From contig NZ_CP023690.1 of NCBI RefSeq assembly GCF_008704795.1, positions 9,186,501 through 9,250,500 on the forward strand: a stretch of DNA of 64,000 nt. The letters run 5' to 3'. Of the stretch, positions 36,353 to 44,077 are shown piece after piece (the first letter of the stretch is position 1; each line of letters opens with the position of its first letter). The notes below the pieces were generated by a model that was given only the letters and a program-made list of their open reading frames with translations, had not been told where the DNA came from and ran no database searches. The translations under genes were made by a program, and so were the position numbers. This stretch comes from Streptomyces spectabilis (lineage in GTDB: Bacteria; Actinomycetota; Actinomycetes; Streptomycetales; Streptomycetaceae).

Positions 36353-37422
36353 CAGGGGAGTTCACCGGCGCGCCCAGGGACGTGGCGATCGTCGCCTGCG
36401 CGCAGAGCGACCACCGGCGCCGCACCGACGAGCTGTCCGAGGTGGAGATGCTGATGCCGGTCCTGCACGAGGTCCTGGAGCGGACCGGTCTGACCACCGC
36501 CGACATCGGCTTCACCTGCTCCGGATCGAGCGACTACCTCGCGGGCCGGGCCTTCTCCTTCACCCTGGCGCTCGACGGCGTGGGCGCCTGGCCGCCCATC
36601 TCTGAGTCGCACGTGGAGATGGACGGCGCCTGGGCGCTGTACGAGGCCTGGATCAAGCTCCTGACCGGGGAGGCGGACACCGCGCTCGTCTACGCCTACG
36701 GCAAGTCCTCGCCCGGATCCGTACGGGACGTGCTCACCCGGCAGCTCGACCCCTACTACGCGGCCCCGCTGTGGCCCGACTCCGTCGCCCTCGCCGCCCT
36801 CCAGGCGCAGGCCCTCCTCGACGCGGGCCACGCCGACGAACCCGCGCTCGCGGCCGTCGCCGCCCGCAGCAGGGACGCGGCGGCCGACAACGCCCACGCG
36901 CAACTGCGGGGCGCGCGCCCGCAGGGGGAGTACGTCGTCCGGCCGCTGCGCACCGGGGACTGCCCGCCCGTCGGCGACGGCGCCGTCGCCGTGGTCCTCT
37001 CGGCCGGGGACCGGGCCCGCGCGCTGTGCGCCCGGCCCGCCTGGATCCGCGGCATGGACCATCGCGTCGAGGCCCACTCCCTCGGCGTCCGTGACCTCAC
37101 CGACTCGCCCTCCACGCGCCTGGCCGCCGAGCGCGCCGGAGCCTTCGTCCGCCCCGTGGACACCGCCGAGCTGCACGCGCCCTTCACCTCCCAGGAAGTC
37201 GTGCTGCGCAGGGCGCTCCGGCTTGACGACGGCGTTCTCGTCAACCCCTCGGGCGGCGCGCTCGCCGCCAACCCCGTCATGGCCGCCGGACTCATCCGCG
37301 TCGCCGAGGCCGCCGGCCGCGTCCACCGCGGCGCCAGTGACCGGGCGCTCGCCCACGCCACCTCCGGCCCCTGCCTCCAGCAGAACCTGGTCGCCGTCCT
37401 GGAAGGGGAGTCCCGTGTCTGA
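36349..37422 (+). CDS. Thiolase-fold lipid-transfer-protein-like enzyme, subunit 1
   Basis: The 357-residue protein is thiolase-superfamily in overall pattern (VAIVACAQSD at the N-terminus, GDGAVAVVLSAG, and NPSGGALAANPVMAAGLIRVAEA near the C-terminus). The usual nucleophilic Cys position before the SG helix reads HVEMDGAW, so no Cys is present. Proteins of this Ltp2-like group act as aldolases or thiolase-like partners in steroid side-chain catabolism, using Tyr instead of Cys. The GTG start overlaps the DUF35 stop. It overlaps the second thiolase gene by 8 bp. Confidence 0.8.
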   Translation: MTGEFTGAPRDVAIVACAQSDHRRRTDELSEVEMLMPVLHEVLERTGLTTADIGFTCSGSSDYLAGRAFSFTLALDGVGAWPPISESHVEMDGAWALYEAWIKLLTGEADTALVYAYGKSSPGSVRDVLTRQLDPYYAAPLWPDSVALAALQAQALLDAGHADEPALAAVAARSRDAAADNAHAQLRGARPQGEYVVRPLRTGDCPPVGDGAVAVVLSAGDRARALCARPAWIRGMDHRVEAHSLGVRDLTDSPSTRLAAERAGAFVRPVDTAELHAPFTSQEVVLRRALRLDDGVLVNPSGGALAANPVMAAGLIRVAEAAGRVHRGASDRALAHATSGPCLQQNLVAVLEGESRV

Positions 37423-38596
37423 AGCCGCCACGGCGAAGGAGTGCGTCGCGGTCGTCGGGATCGGCCAGACCAAGCACGTCGCCGCCCGCCGTGACGTGTC
37501 GATCGCCGGGCTCGTCCGCGAGGCCGCGCGGCGCGCGCTCGACGACGCCGAGCTGACCTGGGCCGACGTCGACGCCGTCGTCATCGGCAAGGCCCCCGAC
37601 TTCTTCGAGGGCGTCATGATGCCCGAGCTGTACCTCGCCGACGCGCTCGGCGCGGTCGGCAAACCGCTGCTGCGCGTGCACACCGCGGGCTCCGTCGGCG
37701 GCTCCACCGCGCTCGTCGCCGCCAACCTCGTCGCGAGCCGCGTCCAGCGCACCGTGCTCACCGTGGCTTTCGAGAAGCAGTCCGAGTCGAACGCCATGTG
37801 GGGGCTCTCCCTGCCCATCCCGTTCCAGCAGCCCCTGCTCGCGGGCGCGGGCGGGTTCTTCGCCCCGCACATCCGGGCGTACATGCGGCGCAGCGGCGCC
37901 CCCGACTCCGTCGGCTCCCTGGTGGCGTACAAGGACCGCCGCAACGCCCTGAAGAACCCCTACGCGCACCTGCACGAACACGACATCACCCTGGAGAAGG
38001 TCCAGTCCTCGCCGATGCTGTGGGACCCCGTGCGCTACTCCGAGACCTGTCCGTCGTCCGACGGCGCCTGCGCCATGGTGCTCACCGACCGCGCCGGTGC
38101 CGCCCGCGCGCCGCGGCCGCCCGCCTGGGTGCACGGCGGCGCGATGCGCAGCGAACCCACGATGTTCGCGGGCAAGGACTTCGTGTCGCCGCGCGCCGGG
38201 AAGGACTGCGCGGCCGACGTCTACCGGCAGGCGGGCATCGGCGATCCGCGCCGCCAGATCGACGCCGTCGAGATGTACGTGCCGTTCTCCTGGTACGAGC
38301 CGATGTGGCTGGAGAACCTCGGCTTCGCTCCGGAGGGCGAGGGCTGGAAGCTCACCGAGTCCGGCGTGACAGAACTGGACGGTGACCTTCCGGTGAATAT
38401 GTCGGGCGGTGTCCTGTCGACCAACCCCATCGGCGCGTCCGGCATGATCCGCTTCGCGGAGGCCGCGCTCCAGGTGCGCGGCCTCGCCGGGGAGCACCAA
38501 GTCGACGGTGCGCGCAGGGCACTTGGGCACGCCTACGGCGGTGGCTCGCAGTTCTTCGCGATGTGGCTCGTCGGGGCCGAACCTCCCACGACCTGA
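37415..38596 (+). CDS. Thiolase-fold lipid-transfer-protein-like enzyme, subunit 2
   Basis: The 393-residue protein resembles thiolase/Ltp2 enzymes: VAVVGIGQTKH, RRALDDAELTWADVDAVVIGKAPDFFEG, GAGGFFAPHIRAYM and GGVLSTNPIGASGMIRFAEAALQVRG. The Cys position before the nucleophile helix reads LLRVHTAGSVGGSTA, again without Cys, and a conserved Tyr-rich C-terminal half is present (EMYVPFSWYEP). The GTG start lies within the preceding gene. With the DUF35 protein it likely forms a complex for cleaving or thiolysing a steroid- or acyl-CoA intermediate. Confidence 0.82.
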   Translation: MSEAATAKECVAVVGIGQTKHVAARRDVSIAGLVREAARRALDDAELTWADVDAVVIGKAPDFFEGVMMPELYLADALGAVGKPLLRVHTAGSVGGSTALVAANLVASRVQRTVLTVAFEKQSESNAMWGLSLPIPFQQPLLAGAGGFFAPHIRAYMRRSGAPDSVGSLVAYKDRRNALKNPYAHLHEHDITLEKVQSSPMLWDPVRYSETCPSSDGACAMVLTDRAGAARAPRPPAWVHGGAMRSEPTMFAGKDFVSPRAGKDCAADVYRQAGIGDPRRQIDAVEMYVPFSWYEPMWLENLGFAPEGEGWKLTESGVTELDGDLPVNMSGGVLSTNPIGASGMIRFAEAALQVRGLAGEHQVDGARRALGHAYGGGSQFFAMWLVGAEPPTT

Positions 38597-38699
38597 CGCG
38601 CCCCGTCGTACCCGGGCGCCGTCCTGATGCCGCGGCCTGTCCGGCACCGGGGCGGAAAGCTAGGCTGGCGGCGGACGACGCACTGGGAGGAGCACGGAC

Positions 38700-38945
38700 G
38701 TGGCCGACAGCACCACCACTCAGCAGCATCCGCTCGCGGGCTGGGAGAAGCCGGACCTGGACCTCAGCGTGGCCGATTGGCGGTCGAGCAGCGACGGCCG
38801 CGGGGACGTGCAGATCGCCTTCGTCGAGGGCTTCATCGCGATGCGCAACAGCGGGCGCCCGGAGAGCCCTTCGCTGATCTTCACGCCCGCGGAGTGGGGC
38901 GCGTTCGTGCACGGGGCCCGCGAGGGCCGCTTCGACCTGACGTGA
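38700..38945 (+). CDS. DUF397 domain protein
   Basis: The 81-residue protein has the DUF397 pattern: DWRSSSDGRGDVQIAFVEGFIAMRNSGRPESPSLIFTPAEWGAFVHGAREGRFDLT, with the ending FTPAEWxAFVxGAxxGEFD. DUF397 proteins usually lie next to a XRE-type HTH gene as possible toxin-antitoxin-like pairs or SARP-linked regulators. No HTH partner is adjacent here. GTG 38700 has GGGAGGAGC upstream. A strong hairpin follows its stop codon. Confidence 0.85.
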   Translation: MADSTTTQQHPLAGWEKPDLDLSVADWRSSSDGRGDVQIAFVEGFIAMRNSGRPESPSLIFTPAEWGAFVHGAREGRFDLT

Positions 38946-38970
38946 CGCCGGGGGCCGACGGCCCCCGGCG
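38946..38970 (+). terminator. Perfect 11-bp hairpin after DUF397
   Basis: CGCCGGGGGCC (38946-38956) and GGCCCCCGGCG (38960-38970) pair exactly across a GAC loop, starting one base after the stop codon. It is convincing as a terminator although no T-tract follows. Confidence 0.8.
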
Positions 38971-39032
38971 CCACGTGTCAGCCGCCGACGCGGTTCGGTC
39001 CTGCGTCCCGTCCGGGCCGCAGGATCGACCCG

Positions 39033-40331
39033 TCAGCCCGCGATGTCACGCACCACGCGCAGCGCGGCGTCGACGTCCCGTGCGGAGTTCATGACGCCGG
39101 TGCCGATCCGCGCGTACCCGAGACTGTCGTGGTACAGCGACGAAAGCCGGATGCCGCGCTCGGCGGCCATGTCGACCACGGCGGACCCGGCGTGGCCCCG
39201 CACGCTGAAGCAGGTGATGCCCGCGGACATCTCCGGTGCCGCGGGCGTGTGCACCGTCACGCCCGGGATGCGGGCGAGCCCCTGCTTGGCCCGCGTGGAC
39301 AGCTCCGCGATCCGTCCCGCGACCCGGGAGCGGCCCAGGGTCTGGTGGAACGCGACGGACACCGGCAGGGCGAAGGCGTGCTCGTAGGCGAGGAAGCCTC
39401 CCGGTGACAGCGCGGCGGCTCCTTCCTCCCCCATGAAGCTCGCGAACGTCGGACGCACCTGGGCCAGCGCGTGCGGAGCCAGCCACACCAGACCGGTGCC
39501 GCGCGGCCCGAACAGCCACTTGTGCGTCCCCGCGACCACGACGTCGGCCCCGAGCCGCGCGACGTCCGCGTCCACGGCGGCGAGGCCGTGCACGCCGTCG
39601 ACCACCAGCAGACAGCGATCGGACTCCGAGCGCCCCCGGTTGGCCTCGCGCACCACCTTCGCGATGGCCTCGACCGGCATCCGCACCCCGGTCCTCGACT
39701 GCACCCAGGTGATGCCGAGCACGCGGGTCGTGGGCCGGATCCGGCTGCGGACCGCGCTCACCACCTCCTCGGTGGTGGCCCGCGCGGAGTCGGCGAACCA
39801 CGAGGCGAGGCGCACCCGGGCCCCGTGCTTGTCCGCCGCGAGCCGGGCGGCGGCCTGGTGCACCGGGTGGTCGTCCTCGCTGAGCAGGAAGTCCTGGCCG
39901 GGGCGGACGCGCACGCCGTTGTACACGACCCCAAGGCCGATGGTGGTGCTCGCGGTGAGCGCGATGTGGTCGGCCTCGCCGCCCGCGTACGCGGCCAGGG
40001 AGCCTCGTACGCGGTCCCAGCCCGTCGGGCCGTCGGGCAGGGAAAGCCGTGTCGGCACCAGCATGGGGTCGGCGTCGAGCTGCCGGGCCAGGTGGTCCAC
40101 GGCCGCCCGTACCGCGCGCGGCTGGGACGCCAGATAGAACGTGGCCAGGTGGACCCAGTCCGGATCGAGGCGGAACTGCGCCCGCACCGCACCCCAGTCC
40201 GGCCGCCCGTCCGCCCCAAGGAGCCGCCGGGTGTCCGCCGCGGCGGTCTCGGCCGCCTCCGCGATCCCGCCGCCCCACGCCGCCACCGCCGCGGATCCGA
40301 CCGCGCCCGCCAGCATGCTCCGTCTGTCCAT
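39033..40331 (-). CDS. TAT-exported class V aminotransferase family protein
   Basis: A 432-residue protein starts MDRRSMLAGAVGSAAVAAWGGG, a twin-arginine signal, behind GGAGGT. The body is fold-type I PLP (class V), with GTHKWLFGPRGTGLVWL holding the PLP-Lys and LGVVYNGVRVRPGQDFLLSEDDHP near the N-terminal part of the mature protein. Isopenicillin N epimerase and cysteine desulfurase belong to the same class. The export signal of a PLP enzyme is uncommon but seen in some streptomycete homologues. The substrate is unknown. Confidence 0.85.
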   Translation of the reverse strand: MDRRSMLAGAVGSAAVAAWGGGIAEAAETAAADTRRLLGADGRPDWGAVRAQFRLDPDWVHLATFYLASQPRAVRAAVDHLARQLDADPMLVPTRLSLPDGPTGWDRVRGSLAAYAGGEADHIALTASTTIGLGVVYNGVRVRPGQDFLLSEDDHPVHQAAARLAADKHGARVRLASWFADSARATTEEVVSAVRSRIRPTTRVLGITWVQSRTGVRMPVEAIAKVVREANRGRSESDRCLLVVDGVHGLAAVDADVARLGADVVVAGTHKWLFGPRGTGLVWLAPHALAQVRPTFASFMGEEGAAALSPGGFLAYEHAFALPVSVAFHQTLGRSRVAGRIAELSTRAKQGLARIPGVTVHTPAAPEMSAGITCFSVRGHAGSAVVDMAAERGIRLSSLYHDSLGYARIGTGVMNSARDVDAALRVVRDIAG

Positions 40332-40470
40332 CCTGATACCTCCGGAAATCGCCCGACCGACGGTATGCACTCGAACGGAACGCGGGCGGCGAGTCAAGGG
40401 GGCGAAACGGTTGCCCGCGACCTTACGGAATCGTCAACTCCCCTATCTGAAGGGAGACTTGATCTGCACA

Positions 40471-40872
40471 ATGCTTCCTGTGCCGCATTACGACTACCTG
40501 GAGTTCACCCTTGACGACGGAGTACGCGTCCGTCTGGAGCTGGCCCCCGCGGGGGAGGCTCCCGCCGCCGCGCCCGACGGGACGGAGGCCGACCTGCCGG
40601 GCGGCATCTCCGGCGTGACGCCCGTGGGGCGCGGGGTGCGCGTGGGCACGCTCGCCACGGACGCGCTGCGCACCGTGCTGAGCCCGCTGGGGCCCGTCCT
40701 GCAACAGGTGCACGACGCCGTGCGCGGCATCCCCGACCCGCCCCGGGAACTCTCCGTCGACTTCGGCGTCCAGATCGGCCAGGACCTGCGCCTCGGCATC
40801 GTCGGCGCGGGCGGCCAGGCGAGCATGACCGTATCGGCGACCTGGCAGCTGTCCCCGCGGACCGAGAGATGA
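40471..40872 (+). CDS. Trypsin-co-occurring domain 1 protein (Trypco1, CU044_2847 type)
   Basis: A 133-residue protein starts LPVPHYDYLEFTLDDGVRVRLELAP and ends ELSVDFGVQIGQDLRLGIVGAGGQASMTVSATWQL. This is the pattern of CU044_2847/Trypco1 proteins: an N-terminal beta-strand pair, a middle helical stretch and a C-terminal VxFGVxI..G....V strand set. They occur next to trypsin or caspase effectors and probably act as regulatory partners. GGGAG is about 15 nt before the ATG, so the start may be slightly different. Its stop overlaps the trypsin-VMAP gene by ATGA. Confidence 0.75.
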   Translation: MLPVPHYDYLEFTLDDGVRVRLELAPAGEAPAAAPDGTEADLPGGISGVTPVGRGVRVGTLATDALRTVLSPLGPVLQQVHDAVRGIPDPPRELSVDFGVQIGQDLRLGIVGAGGQASMTVSATWQLSPRTER

Positions 40873-43130
40873 GCTGGTTCACGGCGACCGACGGCGACCG
40901 GTACGCGGACGCCCGTGGAGCCCTGGTGCGGGTCCTGAGCGCGGACCGGGCGCGCACCGCGGGCGCGGGCGTCTACCTCTGCGGGCGCACCCTTCTGACC
41001 TGCGCGCACGTGGTCAACGCGGCCCTGGGGCACCGCATGCTCAGTGCACGGGACCCCGGCGGCGTCACGCTGGACGTGTCCTTCCCCGTGCTCTCCGCCG
41101 CCGCGCCGCGCCCCGCCCGCCTGGTGGCGTGGATACCACCCCGCGCGCACCACCTCGGCCCGGTCCCCGACGGCTCCCTGGAGTGGGCGGGCGACCTGGC
41201 CGTCCTGGAGCTGGGGGAGGAGCCCCCGCCGCCCGTCGGCCCCGTCCGCTGGCTGGAGATGGCGCGGGGGCAGGACGTCAGGGCCTGGTACGGCGGCGGG
41301 CAGCCGTTCTCCTACGCCGACGTGCGCGTGGCCGCGTACGACGACGGCATCGGCTACCTCGACGGACAGCTGTCGGGCGCCGCCGTCGACGAGGGCTACA
41401 GCGGCGGGCCCCTGTGGTGCGTCGCCGACGGCGCGGCCGTGGGCCTGGTCATGGGCCGCATCACCGCCCCGGACGCCGCCCTGTCCGCCCAGCACACGGT
41501 CCGGCGCAGCTGGGGCCTCGGCTGGCAGTCCGTGCTGCTCGAACTGCGCCGCGCCGGGGCCCTGCCCGAGGCGTACCTGTCCGGCCTCGCGCGCTCCCCG
41601 GCGCCGGTGCCCGGTGCCGACCCCGACTCCTCCGAGACGGTACGGGACATGATGGTCGGCCCGCTGCACCTGCTGCTCGGCGACCCCGCGGCCCGCACCG
41701 CCCACGCCACCGCGCTCGCGGGCGAACTCGGCCTGCGCGCCCCCGCCGACGGCACCGCTCCCGCCGTCGCCGACCTCGCCCAGCTGCTCACCCGCACCGA
41801 GCGGGCACTGCCCACCCTGGCCGAGTCCCTCGCCCCCACCGTGGCCGACGACCCGCGCGGCCGCGGCGAACTCGACCGGCTGCTCGCCCTGGGGCGCCTG
41901 ACCGGCGCGGCCCGGCTGCTCTCGGTGGCCGAACACCGGCTGCTGCGCGCCAAGTTCGAGCACCTGTGCCGGCACGACCCCGGCCTGCTGCACCGGGCCG
42001 CCACCGCCGCCCTGCCCTACCTGGACCTGCCGCACTCCCTGCACGCGGCCCGGCTCGCGCCCGCCGCCGTCGACGGAGTGCTGCGCGAGCTGGAGACCTG
42101 GCCGGGCGACAGCTCCCCGGTGCCCGAAGAGACGCCGCGCCTTCCCGCCCTTCTGCGCGTCGTCGAGTACGTGGCGGCCGAGACCGGCGGCCTGGCCTGC
42201 CGGGCCCTGCAGGAGTGGAGCGGCCGGGTCGCCGCGCGCCTCGGCATCCACGCCTCGGCGCTGCGCGAGCGCCGCGCCGACGCCGAACGCTGGTCGCAGC
42301 GGTCCGCCGCGGCCGGTGCCCGCATCCTGGTGGAGCTCGACCGGCACGCCAAGGACCCCGCCGACCACTACCGCTGCGCGGTCTGGCGACTGCGCGCCGA
42401 CGGCACCGCGGCCCGCGCCGTCACCGGCACCGAACGGCCCCGCGCCGGACGCGAGATCGCCCGGCTGATCCGGGAGATCGCGGGCGGCACCGAGGGCGCC
42501 GAGCGGGGAGTGGCCCTGGTCGCGGTCTCCGTACCGCCGGACGCGCTGGAGCTGGCCGTGGACGAGTGGGACGGGGCGGGCGTCGACGAATACATCCCCG
42601 CGCCGCTCGGCGAGGACTTCCACCTCATCCTGCGCTGCCCGCGGCTGCGGCGGCGCTCCCGCACCGGCGCCGTCGACCTCACCCGGCGCTGGAACGCCCG
42701 CCACCGCGGTGACCCGCTGCGCGCCGACCGCAGCGTCGGCGGCCGGGCGGGACTCATCGGCCTGCTCAAGACGGTCCACCGGGACACCGCCCGCGTCCTG
42801 GTCCAGGGCACGGCGGCCCAGCGCGGTGAACTGCTCCCCGTCTGCCTGGTGATGGGCGTGCCCATCGTGCTGTGGGACCGCGGTCCCCGCGCCCCGGGGG
42901 AGGGCGCGGACCTCGGCATGCTCACGCCCGACGGGCCCGTCGACCAACTCCCCGAACGGGTCCGGCACTTCCGCGTCCGCGCGTACGCCGACGCGCTGAC
43001 CGGCAGCCGCCCCGCGCTGGTGTGGGAGGACATCGAGCTGCCGCTGCCCGACGAACTGCAGCTCGCCGACCCCGCGGAGGGGCTGACAGGACCCGCGGAC
43101 CCGGCCGAGGGAACGGAGCAGGCGACATGA
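40869..43130 (+). CDS. Trypsin-like protease fused to VMAP domain
   Basis: The 753-residue protein has an N-terminal chymotrypsin fold (1-215), with triad His47 in LTCAHVV, Asp109 in AGDLAVLEL and Ser178 in YSGGPLWC. The remaining 540 residues are helical and include RARRLL.. and FHLILRCPRLRRRSRTGAVDLTRRW, fitting the VMAP middle and C-terminal regions of vWA-MoxR-associated proteins. In such ternary systems a protease effector is coupled to MoxR and vWA partners. All triad residues are intact. It overlaps its neighbours on both sides by ATGA. Confidence 0.85.
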   Translation: MSWFTATDGDRYADARGALVRVLSADRARTAGAGVYLCGRTLLTCAHVVNAALGHRMLSARDPGGVTLDVSFPVLSAAAPRPARLVAWIPPRAHHLGPVPDGSLEWAGDLAVLELGEEPPPPVGPVRWLEMARGQDVRAWYGGGQPFSYADVRVAAYDDGIGYLDGQLSGAAVDEGYSGGPLWCVADGAAVGLVMGRITAPDAALSAQHTVRRSWGLGWQSVLLELRRAGALPEAYLSGLARSPAPVPGADPDSSETVRDMMVGPLHLLLGDPAARTAHATALAGELGLRAPADGTAPAVADLAQLLTRTERALPTLAESLAPTVADDPRGRGELDRLLALGRLTGAARLLSVAEHRLLRAKFEHLCRHDPGLLHRAATAALPYLDLPHSLHAARLAPAAVDGVLRELETWPGDSSPVPEETPRLPALLRVVEYVAAETGGLACRALQEWSGRVAARLGIHASALRERRADAERWSQRSAAAGARILVELDRHAKDPADHYRCAVWRLRADGTAARAVTGTERPRAGREIARLIREIAGGTEGAERGVALVAVSVPPDALELAVDEWDGAGVDEYIPAPLGEDFHLILRCPRLRRRSRTGAVDLTRRWNARHRGDPLRADRSVGGRAGLIGLLKTVHRDTARVLVQGTAAQRGELLPVCLVMGVPIVLWDRGPRAPGEGADLGMLTPDGPVDQLPERVRHFRVRAYADALTGSRPALVWEDIELPLPDELQLADPAEGLTGPADPAEGTEQAT

Positions 43131-44077
43131 ACGAGCGCGACGGATGGCGGCTGTTCCGCGGCGACCGGGTGGCCCGGCGGGTGGAGCTGCCCGAGGCCCC
43201 GCCCTGGCGCCGGTTCCCCGACGGCTCCGGGGCCCGCCCCCGGCCCCGCCCCTACCTCATCGGACGCGCCGAGGCGGATGTCGTGAGCGCCGCCCTTCAC
43301 CTGCGCCGCCCCCTGCTCGTCACCGGTCACCCCGGCACCGGCAAGTCGTCGCTCGCGCACGCCGTCGCCCACGAACTCACCCTCGGGCCGGTGCTCCAGT
43401 GGGCCGTCAACAGCCGTTCGGCCCTCAAGGAGGCCCTGTACGGCTACGACGCCATCGGCCGGCTGCGCGAGACCCATCTGCGCCAGGAGCGCGGCGCGGC
43501 GGAGCCGGGCATCGGCACCTTCGTCCGCCTCGGCCCGCTCGGCACGGCCCTGGTGCCCCGCGACCGCCCCCGCGTCCTGCTCGTCGACGAGCTCGACAAG
43601 GGCGACGTGGACCTGCCCAACGACCTCCTGACGGTGTTCGAGGAGGGCGAGTTCGAGATCCCGGAGCTGTCCCGGCTCCCCGACGACCAGTCCGAGGTGT
43701 CGGTCCTCACCCACGGCACGGACGGCGAATGGGTCACGGTCACCCGCGGCCGGGTGCGCTGCCGCGAGTTCCCCGTGGTGGTGATCACCAGCAACGGCGA
43801 GCGCGACTTCCCGCCCGCCTTCATGCGCCGCTGCGTACGCCTGGCCCTGCCGGACCCCGACGAGGCCCGGCTGCGCGAGATCGTGTCGGCACACCTAGGT
43901 GAGGAGGCGCTGGCCGGGATGGACGACCTCCTCCACGCCTTCCTCAACCGCCGCGCCCCCGGTGAACTGGCCACGGACCAGCTGCTCAACGCCGTGTTCC
44001 TGCGCAAGGGCGGCGTCGACCTGGACGCCGAGGGGCTCCTGGACGCGGTGCTGCACCGCCTCGGCGGAGCGCTGTAG
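43127..44077 (+). CDS. MoxR-type AAA+ ATPase
   Basis: The 316-residue ATPase has Walker A GHPGTGKSSLAHA near residue 70, Walker B RVLLVDELDKGD near 155 and sensor 1 FPVVVITSNGER, followed by arginine-finger FPPAFMRRC and a lid domain. This matches MoxR-family AAA+ proteins that act as chaperone-like switches with vWA partners. It begins in the ATGA of the VMAP gene. Its stop TAG abuts the ATG of the giant fourth gene (TAGATG), so all four are one operon. Confidence 0.92.
   Translation: MNERDGWRLFRGDRVARRVELPEAPPWRRFPDGSGARPRPRPYLIGRAEADVVSAALHLRRPLLVTGHPGTGKSSLAHAVAHELTLGPVLQWAVNSRSALKEALYGYDAIGRLRETHLRQERGAAEPGIGTFVRLGPLGTALVPRDRPRVLLVDELDKGDVDLPNDLLTVFEEGEFEIPELSRLPDDQSEVSVLTHGTDGEWVTVTRGRVRCREFPVVVITSNGERDFPPAFMRRCVRLALPDPDEARLREIVSAHLGEEALAGMDDLLHAFLNRRAPGELATDQLLNAVFLRKGGVDLDAEGLLDAVLHRLGGAL

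Noticed and set aside
40350..40470. Attachment site or small RNA between the aminotransferase and Trypco1 genes
   Set aside because: No integrase, tRNA-like fold or direct repeat is nearby, so no such element can be supported.
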